Shown in pieces: positions 7,949-16,864 of a stretch of DNA of 64,000 nucleotides. This DNA is from Thermobifida alba. Its GTDB lineage: Bacteria > Actinomycetota > Actinomycetes > Streptosporangiales > Streptosporangiaceae. The DNA lies in contig NZ_CP051627.1 of NCBI RefSeq assembly GCF_023208015.1, positions 1,116,001 through 1,180,000 of the forward strand. Reading direction: 5' to 3'. Below the pieces are notes generated by a model that ran no database searches, had not been told where the DNA came from, and saw only the letters and a list, made by a program, of their open reading frames with translations. The stretch's first letter is position 1, and every line of letters starts with the position of its first letter. The translations under genes were made by a program, and so were the position numbers.

Positions 7949-8814
7949 GCGCCGTGACCGAGGCCCGCCCGGGCCCCGCAGACGGCGGCCCCGGGACCCG
8001 CCTCGACAACAACTCCACCCGGGGCCGCTTCCGTCCCCGCACCCCCGCACCGGTGCGGTCCCTGGGCCTGCGGGCCCTGTCGGTGGGCAGCCTCCTGCTG
8101 CTGTGGTGGGCGGTGGCACGCGCCGAGATCTGGCCCCCGGTCATCCTGCCCTCGCCGCAGGCGGTCTGGGAGAAGGCGGTGGCCACCACCACCGAGGGCT
8201 TCAGCGGCCACACCCTGCCCGAACACCTGTGGGTCAGCATGCGCCGCATCCTCGTCGGCAGCGGCTACGGCACCCTCGGCGGAGTCCTGCTCGGCCTCCT
8301 GATCGGACTGGCGCCCGCCGTGCGCGCGCTCCTGGGCCCCTTCATCTCCTTCGTGCGCACCCTGCCGCCGCTGGCCTACCTCAGCCTGCTCGTCATCTGG
8401 TTCGGCATCAACGAGGAGCCCAAGATCTGGCTGCTCGTCATCGCCTCCCTGCCGCCGGTGGCCGTGGCCACCGCCGACGCCGTCCGCAACGTCGCCCCCG
8501 ACTACCTCAACGCGGCCCGCTCCCTGGGGGCGCGCTCCTGGCAACTGCCGCTGTGGGTCGTCCTCCCGCACGCCCTCCCCGAGGTCATGACCGGCATTCG
8601 CATCGCGGTCGGCGTGGCCTACACCTCCGTCGTCGCCGCCGAGACCGTCAACGGCATCCCCGGAATCGGCGGGATGGTCCGCGAGGCCCAGCGCTACAAC
8701 CAGACCGACACGGTCATCCTCGGCCTCATCGTCATCGGCCTGTCCGGCCTGCTCATCGACTGGCTGCTGCAACTGGTCGACCGCGTCCTGGCCCCGTGGC
8801 GGGGCCGCACCTGA
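7945..8814 (+). CDS. ABC transporter permease, SsuC/TauC family (second importer)
   Basis: A 289-residue membrane protein with a polar N-terminus of about 45 residues followed by about six hydrophobic helices. 'AARSLGARSWQLPLWVVLPHALPEV' is the EAA loop for ATPase docking. The start is GTG at 7945, overlapping the stop of the SsuD gene (GTGA arrangement); a second GTG at 7954 is possible. It works with the lipoprotein and ATPase downstream as an independent second sulfonate/taurine-type importer. Confidence 0.87.
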   Translation: MSAVTEARPGPADGGPGTRLDNNSTRGRFRPRTPAPVRSLGLRALSVGSLLLLWWAVARAEIWPPVILPSPQAVWEKAVATTTEGFSGHTLPEHLWVSMRRILVGSGYGTLGGVLLGLLIGLAPAVRALLGPFISFVRTLPPLAYLSLLVIWFGINEEPKIWLLVIASLPPVAVATADAVRNVAPDYLNAARSLGARSWQLPLWVVLPHALPEVMTGIRIAVGVAYTSVVAAETVNGIPGIGGMVREAQRYNQTDTVILGLIVIGLSGLLIDWLLQLVDRVLAPWRGRT

Positions 8815-8862
8815 CCCCGCCGATCCCCTCCACCCCTCACCACCATCCCGCAGGAGATCCCC

Positions 8863-9924
8863 ATGACACCGATCCGTCGTTCCCGCACCTCCCGGACCCT
8901 CGCGGCGGCCTCCGCACTCACCGCCGCCATCCTGATGGCCTCGGCCTGCAGCACCGCCGAGGACCGGTCGGAGACCGCCGACGGAGTGCCCGCCGAGCTG
9001 CGCATCGGCTACCAGTCCATCCCCAACGGCGACCTCGTCGTCAAGCACAACGGTTGGCTGGAGGAGGCGCTGCCCGACACCGCGATCGTGTGGAACAGGT
9101 TCGACTCCGGCGGCGACGTCAACACCGCCTTCCTCGCCGGCGAACTCGACATCGCCCTGGTCGGCAGCGCCCCGGTCGTCCGCGGCCTGTCCCAGCCTCT
9201 CGACATCGACTACCAGGTGCCCTGGATCCACGACGTCATCAGCGACAACGAGGCGCTGGTCGCCGCCGAGGGAATCGACGAGGTCGCCGACCTCGCGGGC
9301 AGGACGGTGGCGGTGCCCTTCGCCAGCACCACCCACTACCACCTGATCGCCGCCCTGGACGAGGTCGGCCTCGCCGTCGACGACGTGGAACTGCTCGACC
9401 TGGAGCCGCCGGACATCCAGGCCGCCTGGCAGCGCGGCGACATCGACGCGGCCTTCGTGTGGTACCCGGTGCTGGGACAGCTCCGCGCCGACGGCGGCCG
9501 CATCCTCGTCACCAGCGGCGAACTCGCCGAACGGGGCAAGGTCACCGCCGACCTCGCGGTGGTCAGCACCGAGTTCGCCGAGACCTACCCCGACGTCCTG
9601 GCCACCTGGGTGGAGCAGCAGAACCGCGCGGTGACCCTGCTGCACGAGGACAGGGCCGCCGCGGTCGAGGCCATCGCGGCCGAACTCAACCTGGAGCCCG
9701 CGGAGGCCGAGGAGCAGGTCGGCCAGCTCGTCTTCCTCGACGCCGCCGAGCAGTCCTCCGCCGACTACCTCGGCACCGCCGACGAACCCGGCCGACTGGC
9801 CGAGGCCCTCCTCCTGACCGCCGAGTTCCTCGCCGAGCAGGGAGAGATCGACGCGGCACCCACCCTGGAGGACTTCCAGGCCGCGCTCGCCACCCAGGGA
9901 GTCGAGAGTGTCGCCACGCCCTGA
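8863..9924 (+). CDS. Sulfonate/taurine ABC transporter substrate-binding lipoprotein
   Basis: A 353-residue precursor with twin basic N-terminus, hydrophobic core and a lipobox ending at Cys29 ('LMASAC'), so it is lipid-anchored outside the membrane. The mature part has the TauA/SsuA layout: 'LRIGYQSIPNGDLVVKHNGWLEEALP', 'GSAPVVRGLSQP', 'DLAGRTVAVPFASTTHYHL' and 'WQRGDIDAAFVWYPVLG'. The TauA-like 'STTHYHL' region suggests taurine or a small sulfonate. The ATG at 8863 follows AGGAG at 8852. Its 3' end overlaps the ATPase gene by 17 bp. Confidence 0.88.
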   Translation: MTPIRRSRTSRTLAAASALTAAILMASACSTAEDRSETADGVPAELRIGYQSIPNGDLVVKHNGWLEEALPDTAIVWNRFDSGGDVNTAFLAGELDIALVGSAPVVRGLSQPLDIDYQVPWIHDVISDNEALVAAEGIDEVADLAGRTVAVPFASTTHYHLIAALDEVGLAVDDVELLDLEPPDIQAAWQRGDIDAAFVWYPVLGQLRADGGRILVTSGELAERGKVTADLAVVSTEFAETYPDVLATWVEQQNRAVTLLHEDRAAAVEAIAAELNLEPAEAEEQVGQLVFLDAAEQSSADYLGTADEPGRLAEALLLTAEFLAEQGEIDAAPTLEDFQAALATQGVESVATP

Positions 9925-10696
9925 CGCCGGGGCGGCCGCACTGGAGCTGCGCGGTGTCGGCCACGACTACCGGGGGCGTGAGGGGACGGTGCCCGCCCTG
10001 CAGGGAGTCGACCTGTCTGTGGAACGGGGAGAGCACCTGGTGGTCGTGGGCCCGTCCGGATCCGGGAAGAGCACGCTGCTGCGGCTCGTGGCCGGATTCC
10101 ACCGGCCCTCGCGGGGTGCCGTCACGGTCGACGGCGCCCCGGTCAGGGGGCCCGGCCCCGACCGGGGCGTGGTCTTCCAGCAGCCCACCCTGTTCCCGTG
10201 GCTGAGCGTGCTCGCCAACGTCGAGTTCGGCCTGCGCATGGCGGGGATGCGCCGTGAGGAGCGGCGGGAGCGCGCCATGCGCCAACTGGAACTGGTGGGA
10301 CTCGCCGACACCGCCCGTATGCGCACCTACGAGCTCTCCGGCGGCATGCGCCAGCGCGTCGCCATCGCCCGGGCACTGGCTCCCGACCCCGGGATCGTGC
10401 TCATGGACGAGCCCTTCGGCGCCCTGGACGCGCTCACCCGGGAACGCATGCAGGAGGAACTGCGCGACCTGTGGCGGCTCACCGGCAAGACGCTGGTGTT
10501 CATCACCCACGACGTGGACGAGGCGGTGTACCTGGGCACCCGCATCGTCGTCCTCAGCGCCCGTCCCGGACGGATCGTCCTGGACGAGAGCTCCGACCTG
10601 CCCCGCCTGGACGATCCCCGGGCCGACTCCGCCTTCACACGGCGGCGCGAGCTGATCACCGAGGCGGTGCGTGCCGCGGCGGGGGTGTCCGCCTGA
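9908..10696 (+). CDS. ABC transporter ATP-binding protein, TauB/SsuB family (second importer)
   Basis: A 262-residue nucleotide-binding subunit with Walker A GPSGSGKST, Q-loop 'VFQQPTLFPWLSV', signature ELSGGMRQR, Walker B 'IVLMDEPFGALD' and H-loop '[12 protein letters not shown]'. The 'FQQPTLFPWLSVLANV' segment is typical of TauB/SsuB/NrtD ATPases. A GTG at 9908 inside the binding-protein gene is used; a later start would remove the first strand. It is the last gene of the sulfur locus and ends facing a TetR gene. Confidence 0.9.
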   Translation: MSPRPDAGAAALELRGVGHDYRGREGTVPALQGVDLSVERGEHLVVVGPSGSGKSTLLRLVAGFHRPSRGAVTVDGAPVRGPGPDRGVVFQQPTLFPWLSVLANVEFGLRMAGMRREERRERAMRQLELVGLADTARMRTYELSGGMRQRVAIARALAPDPGIVLMDEPFGALDALTRERMQEELRDLWRLTGKTLVFITHDVDEAVYLGTRIVVLSARPGRIVLDESSDLPRLDDPRADSAFTRRRELITEAVRAAAGVSA

Positions 10697-10888
10697 GCCT
10701 CCGGGCCGGGGCGGGTGGCGCAGCGTCCGCCGGAGCCGGCGGGGAGGCCGGCGAAGGCCGCTTCTTTTCTCCCCCGGTCCTCGTTCTCGGCAGCGCGGGG
10801 AAAGAGAGAGCACACGCCCGCGGGAAGGAAGACCAGCGTCAGAAGAGACGGAGAAACGACGGTGCGGGGAGCCGGGCGGTCGGGGCCG

Positions 10889-11566
10889 TCAGTCTTTCGT
10901 CCCGGCGAGGACCAGGATCTCGTCGACCGTGGCCCGGTCCAGCACGGGGTCCCCCGGCAGGCCCAGCAGCCGCCAGGAGGCGGTGGCGCACAGTTCCAAC
11001 TCCCGGTGGCAGTCCTGGGGCGAGGGAGTACCGTCCCGCCAGAGTCGGTGGAGCTGGTGCTGGATGGTGAAGGCGAGGAGGTCCAGCAGACCCCTCGGGT
11101 CGGGGAGCGGGGACAGCCGTCCGGCCGTGACGTCGGCCTGGTAGACCTCCAGGGCCGGTTCGGTCCACTCCCGGGTGACCCGCTCGTCCCAGGCCCGGGC
11201 GAAGGCGCGGTCGCGCGCGTAGATCTCGAACGCGATGACGAGCACGACACGGTGCAGGGCCCACAGGCGGAACGTGCTCATGAGAGCGGAACTGAAGTAG
11301 GTGCCCAGGTTGGTGGCGTCCGCCCGGCCGAAGCCGGCGAACACCGCGGAGAGGGAGCGGTCGACCAGCGCCAGGCACATCTCGTCCACGGTCCTGAAGT
11401 GGTTGTAGACGCTGGATCGCTTCATCTCCGCCCGCTGCGCGACGTCGGCCACGCTCACCCGTGCCGCGGGGGAGGTGCGCAGCAGGTCGTGCAGCGCCTC
11501 CAGGATCCTGTGTCGGGTCACCTGCCCCTTGGAGGAGTGCTCAGGAGGACCGAACCGAAGTGGCAT
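10889..11566 (-). CDS. TetR-family transcriptional regulator
   Basis: A 225-residue repressor. Residues about 17-63 form the TetR DNA-binding domain ('RHRILEALHDLL', 'RVSVADVAQRAEMKRSSVYNHFRTVDEM'). The rest is helical and ligand-binding and does not identify a subfamily. It is convergent to the sulfur locus (192 bp between stops, no gene in it). Its own start faces a perfect 8-bp inverted repeat centred about 60 bp upstream, so autoregulation is likely. No divergent gene is adjacent, and its targets are unknown. Confidence 0.88.
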   Translation of the reverse strand: MPLRFGPPEHSSKGQVTRHRILEALHDLLRTSPAARVSVADVAQRAEMKRSSVYNHFRTVDEMCLALVDRSLSAVFAGFGRADATNLGTYFSSALMSTFRLWALHRVVLVIAFEIYARDRAFARAWDERVTREWTEPALEVYQADVTAGRLSPLPDPRGLLDLLAFTIQHQLHRLWRDGTPSPQDCHRELELCATASWRLLGLPGDPVLDRATVDEILVLAGTKD

Positions 11567-11615
11567 AGCGGCAGGATAGCGAGGGAGTGGGCCGCAAGAG
11601 TCATCAAAATAAGCA

Positions 11616-11637
11616 TTTGTCTACATTTTTAGACAAA
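11616..11637. promoter_or_regulatory. Probable TetR operator
   Basis: Perfect inverted repeat TTTGTCTA-N6-TAGACAAA, 22 bp, in an AT-rich patch 50 bp upstream of the TetR start. Arm length and spacing are typical of TetR-dimer operators. Binding by this regulator is inferred from position. Confidence 0.7.
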
Positions 11638-12212
11638 AGTTGATTTCGGGGGTTTGGCGGGGCAGACTGATTCGGACGCAATGCCGGAGGAAGAGGAATG
11701 GGGACCGGTTTCCGGCCCCCGCCAGGTCAAGCTCGCCGACGCGGGTGATCCCGAGGTCGACTCAGGGCACCGGCCACCCTGCCCCCGTGGTTGGAGTTGA
11801 CGACATCCCCCTTCCCCAAGGGGCGGACTGTGTTTTTCAAGCCTGTGAAGGCGTGCTGGTCGATCAGTCCTCTCCTGAGCGGCGACGTGTCCTGGGCGGG
11901 TCGGTGGTCCCGTCGGTTCCGCGGTGGAAGCGGCGCCGGAAGCAGTGGACCAGCGGCATCCGGCGTCGGGACGGCTTGCACCGCGGCCGCCGGACACGGT
12001 GGACGGTCACCGATCCGCCACAGTACTCCCGCCGGGACGCGGCGGAACAGTCTCCGGGACGTCGGTCCGGGCCGGCCCTCCCAGCGGGGCGACCGTCCCG
12101 GTCAGCCGCCCGGAGGCCCGCCCCTGCGGCGGTGCCGTGGCGGCCCGCCGCCCCGCATACCCGGCCGTCTCCCCGTCCCCCGTCCGGTGCCAGGTGGGTG
12201 GGGGACGGGGAG
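11638..12212. other. Gene-free stretch, 575 bp
   Basis: No frame here has a recognisable domain, ribosome-binding site and start together. A short reverse-strand frame near 11727-11981 has less GC-skewed composition than the rest but matches nothing I know. A small CCCCTT/AAGGGG hairpin sits at 11808-11823. It could be remnant DNA. Confidence 0.5.
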
Positions 12213-12599
12213 TCAAGCGCCTCGGTAGGTGCCGAAAGCCCACACGTTCCCCTCGGGGTCGACGATGCTGACATCACGCGACCCGTAGTCGGTGTCCATG
12301 AGCTCCCGGACGATCCGCGCTCCGGCGGCGACCGCGCGACGGTGCACCGCGTCGGGGTCGGCGGTGCACACGTAGGTCTCGACTGTCGACAGGGCCGCCG
12401 ACTCCCCCGTCAGGGGGCCGTACATCACCCCTCCGCCCTCCGGCCAGCTCAGTTCGGCGTGTTCGATGCGTCCGTCGGCGTCGCGGAAGGTCGCGGTCTC
12501 CACGAAGCCGAGGACCCCGGCCAGGAAGCGGCGTGCCGCCTCCGGGTCCTGGTACCTCAGGCAGGGCCACACTCCGGGCCGGTTCGTGTTCTCACTCAT
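12213..12599 (-). CDS. VOC (glyoxalase/bleomycin-resistance) family protein
   Basis: A 128-residue single-module vicinal-oxygen-chelate protein. 'WPCLRYQDPEAARRFLAGVLGF' starts the first beta-alpha-beta unit and 'DPDAVHRRAVAAGARIV' with 'DYGSRDVSIVDPEGNVWAFGTY' the second, the PhnB/'YdcJ-like' pattern. Metal ligands are not all obvious. Its ATG overlaps the stop of the AraC-type regulator gene by 8 bp, so the two are translationally coupled. Function is likely binding or modification of a small molecule sensed with that regulator. Confidence 0.85.
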   Translation of the reverse strand: MSENTNRPGVWPCLRYQDPEAARRFLAGVLGFVETATFRDADGRIEHAELSWPEGGGVMYGPLTGESAALSTVETYVCTADPDAVHRRAVAAGARIVRELMDTDYGSRDVSIVDPEGNVWAFGTYRGA

Positions 12600-13464
12600 G
12601 TCCTGGATCGTGGCCGACCTCGGCGAACGGGTCTTGGAGAAAGGGGAGCTCCTCCCGGATCCAGACGGTGGGGGAGCAGCCGACCAGTGTCCGCCACTCG
12701 TTGGTCAGGTGCGCCTGGTCGTCGTAGCCGCAGTCGGCCGCGACCGTGGCGAGGGCGTGGTGGCCGCCCGCGCGGATCGCGGCGACGGACCGTTCGAACC
12801 GCATCAGACGCGCCGCCTGCTTCGGTGGGACGCCGACCTCCCGGGCGAACCGCTCCGTCAGGTGGCGTCTGCTCCAGCCGACCTCCGCGGCGATGGCGGC
12901 GACCGGTCGGGTGCCGCCGGAAGCCAGCAGCGCCCGCCACGCCCGGTGGATCTCGGGTGCGGACCGCGCGGGCCGCACCGCCGCGGCCAACTCCTCGTCC
13001 AGCACGGCGAACGCCTCCGTCCAGGTGGCCGCCTCGGCCAGCCGGTCGGCGAGGCGTCCGCCCCACGGGACGGGCAGATCGGCGGCTTCGACGGTGGTCC
13101 GGGCCAGTTCCGCGGCGGACACCCCCAGCAGTGCGCGCACTCCCAGCGGATGCAGCAGCGACAGGCCACGCTGGTGGGAGTCCTGACGGATCAGCGCCGG
13201 ACCGAGGTGCAGCCCGGAGGCGCCCGTGCGCACCGTCATCGGACCCCCGTCCGGTGTGGGGCCGCCGAGCATCCGGACCGGCGCGTCCACCACGATGACC
13301 AGTGTGACGTGCCGGGAGGGCAGGCCGCGGTGCACGGTCAGCGGGACCGCGTGTCGGGTGTAGCCGACGTACCGCGCGACCAGCGGACGCAGCACGGGGT
13401 GCGGACGCGCCACGGCCCATCCGGTGGACGGTCCCGGTGCGCGTGGGGCGGAGGAGGCGCTCAC
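12592..13464 (-). CDS. AraC-family transcriptional regulator
   Basis: A 290-residue regulator. The N-terminal half ('HPVLRPLVARYVGYTRHAVPLTVHRGLPSRHVTLVIVV') is the DUF6597-like sensor domain common in actinomycete AraC proteins. The C-terminal 100 residues hold the double HTH ('VAAIAAEVGWSRRHLTERFAREVGVPPKQAARLMRFERS' and 'TVAADCGYDDQAHLTNEWRTLVGCSPTVW'). A GTG start at 13464 is chosen where homology begins. It is co-transcribed with the VOC gene, a frequent actinomycete pairing. Confidence 0.87.
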   Translation of the reverse strand: MSASSAPRAPGPSTGWAVARPHPVLRPLVARYVGYTRHAVPLTVHRGLPSRHVTLVIVVDAPVRMLGGPTPDGGPMTVRTGASGLHLGPALIRQDSHQRGLSLLHPLGVRALLGVSAAELARTTVEAADLPVPWGGRLADRLAEAATWTEAFAVLDEELAAAVRPARSAPEIHRAWRALLASGGTRPVAAIAAEVGWSRRHLTERFAREVGVPPKQAARLMRFERSVAAIRAGGHHALATVAADCGYDDQAHLTNEWRTLVGCSPTVWIREELPFLQDPFAEVGHDPGHE

Positions 13465-14764
13465 GGTGTCCGACCTCCGTTGCGGTTGCCCGGCCGGTCG
13501 GGAACCGGGGAGGGGGGAACACCGACGCTGACGGAACATCGGCGCCCCGGGGCACGGCGGGTGTCGGCGACGGGGGCGAGGACACGGACCCGCCGTGCGC
13601 GCTGCGGCCGGGGCCGCTGTCGCCCGCAGAGTCCCGCGATCCGGGCGGGGCGGACGGCTCCGGGCGGGGCGGACGGCTCCGGGCGGGGCGGCACGGGGGC
13701 GCCACCACGCGAACAGCGGCGCCGAGCGGGAAACGGACGAGGCCGCGCCGGCGCCGAAGGCTTCGGTGGCCACGGCGGCACGGTCCGACGAACACAGATC
13801 CACGGGATTCTCCTGGATGCGGGAAGACCTGTCATGGGATTGAACCCCGCAGGCGCGGGTTCGGTTGCGGTTCTCGTGAGAGGACCTCGGGGCGCGGGGA
13901 AGACGGCGTCCGGAAGACCTCCGTGCCGCCGGAACCGCTGGAGGCCGCCGCAGCGGAAACGGGACGCGCGGCCTCGGCGCGGCGCCCCGGCCGGTCCCAC
14001 GAGACGGTCCGGGCGGGGCCGGAAGGGGGAGCGGCCGGGGCGGCGTGCGCGGCGCACCGCAGCCGGGCTCGGCCACCCCGCCGGGGCCGGCGCCACGTGC
14101 AGCGACGCGAGCACGACACGGGTCGCGGTGTCGGCGTCGAGAGCGGCGGTCGTGGCCGGTACCACGTGCCGTTGGCCTGCGTGGTTCGCAGGGACCCCCG
14201 CCACAGCGGGGACCGCGCCACCGCGACGGCGGACCCGGCGCCCAGGGGAACGGTGGAGGCGAAGGCGACGTCTGCGGCGGTGACCACGGCCCCGGTGAGG
14301 TGGTCGGGGCGGGTCGTGGACGCGCCCGCGGAGGGCCGGTGCCCCACAGCAGCAGGAGCGGCGACGGTGCTGAGGACGGCCGCGGCCCCTGCCACCAGGA
14401 CAGTCCGGGACGACGGGGGAGGGAACGGGGGAGTGCTCGGTCGACCGACGCGCAGACACGGGGGCTCCAGGATTCGGTGTGGTCCGGTGTTGCGGGCACC
14501 AGCCGGCACCCCCGAACGAACTTGGGGTCACGCGCGGGGTCGCCGCGGAACGCCGCGGCGGGGCGGCTGTGGGGCGCCGTGCGCTTCCTCCCCCGAGTGC
14601 CCGATCCACCCCACCGGTACCGCTGGCCCGGTGCGCCGTGCGTCCGTCCGGCCGTGTCACCGGGGGTCCCCCGGCGGCACCGGGGCCGGACAGGCGGTCC
14701 TCGGCGGGTCCGCCGAGCCGCTGTGCGGCCCGGGGGAGACGGTACCGCGACCCACCGATTTTCC
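13465..14764. other. Long GC-rich stretch without a convincing gene
   Basis: Long open frames exist on both strands but have arginine/proline/glycine-rich shadow composition. One reverse-strand frame (about 14300-14440) reads like a signal peptide, 'VLVAGAAAVLSTVAAPAAVG', then loses sense, so a decayed secreted-protein gene is possible. A 19-bp tandem repeat lies at 13641-13691. I see no RNA gene. Confidence 0.5.
13641..13691 (+). repeat. 19-bp tandem repeat, 2.7 copies
   Basis: The unit CCGGGCGGGGCGGACGGCT starts at 13641, 13660 and, as a 13-bp partial copy, 13679. The copies are identical. It lies in the gene-poor stretch and has no evident role. Confidence 0.85.
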
Positions 14765-14807
14765 TTGACACCTCTTGTCAAGTACTTGCTATTGTCTGTC
14801 AAGTACT
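14765..14807 (+). promoter_or_regulatory. Promoter with overlapping direct and inverted repeats
   Basis: A consensus -35 TTGACA (14765-14770) and a -10-like TATTGT (14790-14795) are 19 bp apart, in the only AT-rich patch nearby. The 11-mer TGTCAAGTACT occurs twice (14776-14786 and 14797-14807), with starts 21 bp or two helical turns apart. TTGACA also pairs with TGTCAA (14776-14781), and CAAGTACTTG is a perfect palindrome. The layout suggests cooperative binding of a regulator over the promoter, possibly the HTH protein encoded 18 bp downstream. Confidence 0.65.
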
Positions 14808-14825
14808 GGAAGGGGTGGTGCCACG

Positions 14826-15344
14826 ATGTCCGGCGCGTCGACCTCCGAGCACGTCCAACTCGTTGCCGACCTGCGGCGGCTGGTCCGCAGCCGGCTGCTC
14901 GACCCGCTGCTCCTCCTGCTGGGGGACGAGGAGCGGATCGCCTTCCTACGCGACCGCCTCCACATCGACGCCGAGATGTGGGCGGCGCAGCTCCTCGGCC
15001 CCGACGACGCGGTCGCCACCCGGACGGCCGTCCGGGTGCTGGCCGCGCTGTATCCGGGGGACGCACCGTTCGACCCGCCGGAGGACTGGTGGCGGACCCC
15101 GCTGGGCAGGGTGGTCGCCCGCCGTGTCGGGCACACGGCCAGAGACCACGTGTCCTACTCGGTGGCGGGGGCGATGCTCGGTATCACCCGGCAGGGAGTC
15201 CACGACCTGGTCCGCCGCGGCAAGCTGGCCCGGCATCCCGACGGCGGTGTCACCTCGGCGTCGGTGCGCGACCGACTGCGCGGATCCGCCTTTTCCACCG
15301 ACGGTCGGCAGCACGGCAGGACGGCGGTTCGCGATGCGCGTTGA
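14826..15344 (+). CDS. HTH DNA-binding protein of unknown role
   Basis: A 172-residue protein. The N-terminal half is helical ('LVADLRRLVRSRLLDPLLLLLGDEERIAFLRDRL'). The C-terminal part carries an excisionase/Xre-like helix-turn-helix, 'YSVAGAMLGITRQGVHDLVRRGKL', followed by a 'TSASVRDRL' tail, the layout of MerR/Xis-like small regulators. The ATG at 14826 is preferred over 14775 because it lies downstream of the promoter. Its 3' end overlaps the alpha/beta hydrolase gene by 11 bp. Autoregulation through the repeats just upstream is plausible but unproven. Confidence 0.78.
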   Translation: MSGASTSEHVQLVADLRRLVRSRLLDPLLLLLGDEERIAFLRDRLHIDAEMWAAQLLGPDDAVATRTAVRVLAALYPGDAPFDPPEDWWRTPLGRVVARRVGHTARDHVSYSVAGAMLGITRQGVHDLVRRGKLARHPDGGVTSASVRDRLRGSAFSTDGRQHGRTAVRDAR

Positions 15345-16272
15345 ACAGCAGGAGACCACGGTGCGGACACGGGACGGGACGCGTGTCGCGGTGCGCGACC
15401 ACGGAGGAGACGGACCGCCCGTGCTCCTGCTGCACGGGGCGGGCGGCAACCTCCTGCACTGGGGCCGGGTCGCCGCCCGGCTCGCCACCGCGCACCGGGT
15501 CGTGGCCATGGACCTGCGCGGACACGGCCGCTCCGACGACGCCCCCTGGGAGTGGGAGCGGGCCCTCGACGATGTCGAGGCCGTCGTCGACCACTGCGGA
15601 CTGGGGTCTCCCGCGCTCGTCGGACACTCCCTGGGCGGGATGCTCGCCGGGGCCTGGGCGCGCCGCCCACCCGACTGCCCGGCGGCGGTGAGCCTCGACG
15701 GCCACCGGGCGGCCGAGACCGACCCGGCCCACTACGCCGGACTGCCCGAGGAGCGGGTGCACCGCGACCTGGAGCGGCTGCGGGCGGTCTTCACCGCGCA
15801 GGCCGAGGTGATGGCCCGGCCGATGGATGCCGCACAGGTCGCGGGACTGCTCGACCAGCAGCGCGCCTTCGCCGCCGACACGGGGATCAGCGAGGAGGAG
15901 TGGCTGGCGGCCGTGCGGCGGGGCCTGGAGGAACGCGACGGCCGGTGGTTCCTGCGGCCGGGGCCGGAGACCACCGCCGCCCTGCGGGAGTGCGCCGAGT
16001 TCCGCGACTGCCTGCCGGTCTTCGCCGCGGTGACCGCGCCGCTCCTGGTCGTCCTCGCCGCCTGGGAGGTGCCGCGGATGCCCGAGGAACTGCGTGACCT
16101 CATGCTGGCCCACCGTGCCGCCCTGCGCCGCGACCTCGGCGCGCTGGCCGCCGCACGGCCCGACGTGCACGTCCGCGAACTCGACGCCGGCCACGGCATG
16201 GCCGTCACGCATCCCGTCGAGGTCGCCGACCTGGTCCTGGCCTTCCTGGGGGAGCATGCGGCCCGGAACTGA
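15334..16272 (+). CDS. Alpha/beta hydrolase
   Basis: A 312-residue soluble alpha/beta-hydrolase. The oxyanion strand is 'LLLHGAGGN' (residues 31-39), the nucleophile elbow GHSLGG places Ser at about 99, and the catalytic His is in 'LDAGHGMAVTHP' near the C-terminus. 'VVAMDLRGHGRSD' is typical of esterase/epoxide-hydrolase relatives. A helical lid lies between residues about 140 and 230. It is translationally coupled to the HTH gene before it. Substrate is unknown. Confidence 0.88.
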   Translation: MRVEQQETTVRTRDGTRVAVRDHGGDGPPVLLLHGAGGNLLHWGRVAARLATAHRVVAMDLRGHGRSDDAPWEWERALDDVEAVVDHCGLGSPALVGHSLGGMLAGAWARRPPDCPAAVSLDGHRAAETDPAHYAGLPEERVHRDLERLRAVFTAQAEVMARPMDAAQVAGLLDQQRAFAADTGISEEEWLAAVRRGLEERDGRWFLRPGPETTAALRECAEFRDCLPVFAAVTAPLLVVLAAWEVPRMPEELRDLMLAHRAALRRDLGALAAARPDVHVRELDAGHGMAVTHPVEVADLVLAFLGEHAARN

Positions 16273-16318
16273 CCGCCGGCCGGTGCAACCGATCGGGGGA
16301 GTGCGGGGTTACAGGGGT

Positions 16319-16864
16319 GTGAGAGTTATCGCGGAGACCTCCGACGACGTCGACCGCTGGTTCGTCGACCTGTACGACCAGCACCGCGGGCCGGTGTTCT
16401 CGGCCGCGCTGAGACTGTGCGCACGCTGGGCCGACGCCGAGGACCTGACGGCCGAGACGTTCGTGCGGGCGTACCGGGCCGCCGGCGACTACACCCCCGA
16501 ACGCCGTGCCCAGGTGCGCCCCCGGGCCTGGCTGATGACCATCCTGTGGAACCTGTGGCGCAACCGGGCGCGCACGGCCGCGCGCAGGCCGCCGCCCGCA
16601 CCGCTGACCGAGGGGGTCGACGTCGCCGACCCCGGTCAGGACGTGGCCGGTGCGGCGGAACGGAACGAGACCGGCGAAAGACTCGCCGCGCTGCTGGAGC
16701 AGCTGTCCGACGCGCAGCGGGAGGCGGTCGTGCTGCGGTACGTCGCGGACCTGTCCATCAGCGAGGTCGCCGCGATCCTCGGGGTCCCCGAGGGGACCGC
16801 CAAATCCCACGTCTCCCGCGGGCTCAAGAAGCTCCGCGAACTCACCCAGGGAGGTGTCCGATGA
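16319..16864 (+). CDS. ECF-type RNA polymerase sigma factor
   Basis: A 181-residue sigma factor. Region 2 is 'FVDLYDQHRGPVFSAALRLCARWADAEDLTAETFVRAYRA' and region 4 'LSDAQREAVVLRYVADLSISEVAAILGVPEGTAKSHVSRGLKKLREL'. No sigma region 3 is present, as in ECF proteins. The start is uncertain: GTG at 16319 or 16301, each with a purine-rich stretch very close. The stop overlaps the ATG of the methyltransferase gene (ATGA), so the two are made together. No classical anti-sigma gene follows, so control may come from the coupled repair protein. Confidence 0.87.
   Translation: MRVIAETSDDVDRWFVDLYDQHRGPVFSAALRLCARWADAEDLTAETFVRAYRAAGDYTPERRAQVRPRAWLMTILWNLWRNRARTAARRPPPAPLTEGVDVADPGQDVAGAAERNETGERLAALLEQLSDAQREAVVLRYVADLSISEVAAILGVPEGTAKSHVSRGLKKLRELTQGGVR

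Noticed and set aside
11727-11981. Short reverse frame in the gene-free stretch as a gene
   Set aside because: No ribosome-binding site, no recognisable domain, Pro/Arg-rich first half.
13641-13691. Tandem repeats as a CRISPR array
   Set aside because: Units are contiguous with no spacers, only 2.7 copies, and no cas genes occur in the window.
13832-14509. Reverse frame with a signal-peptide-like start as a secreted protein
   Set aside because: Only about 20 residues look like a signal sequence; the remainder is Arg/Pro/Ser-rich, with no domain and no clear ribosome-binding site, so it is noted only as possible decay.
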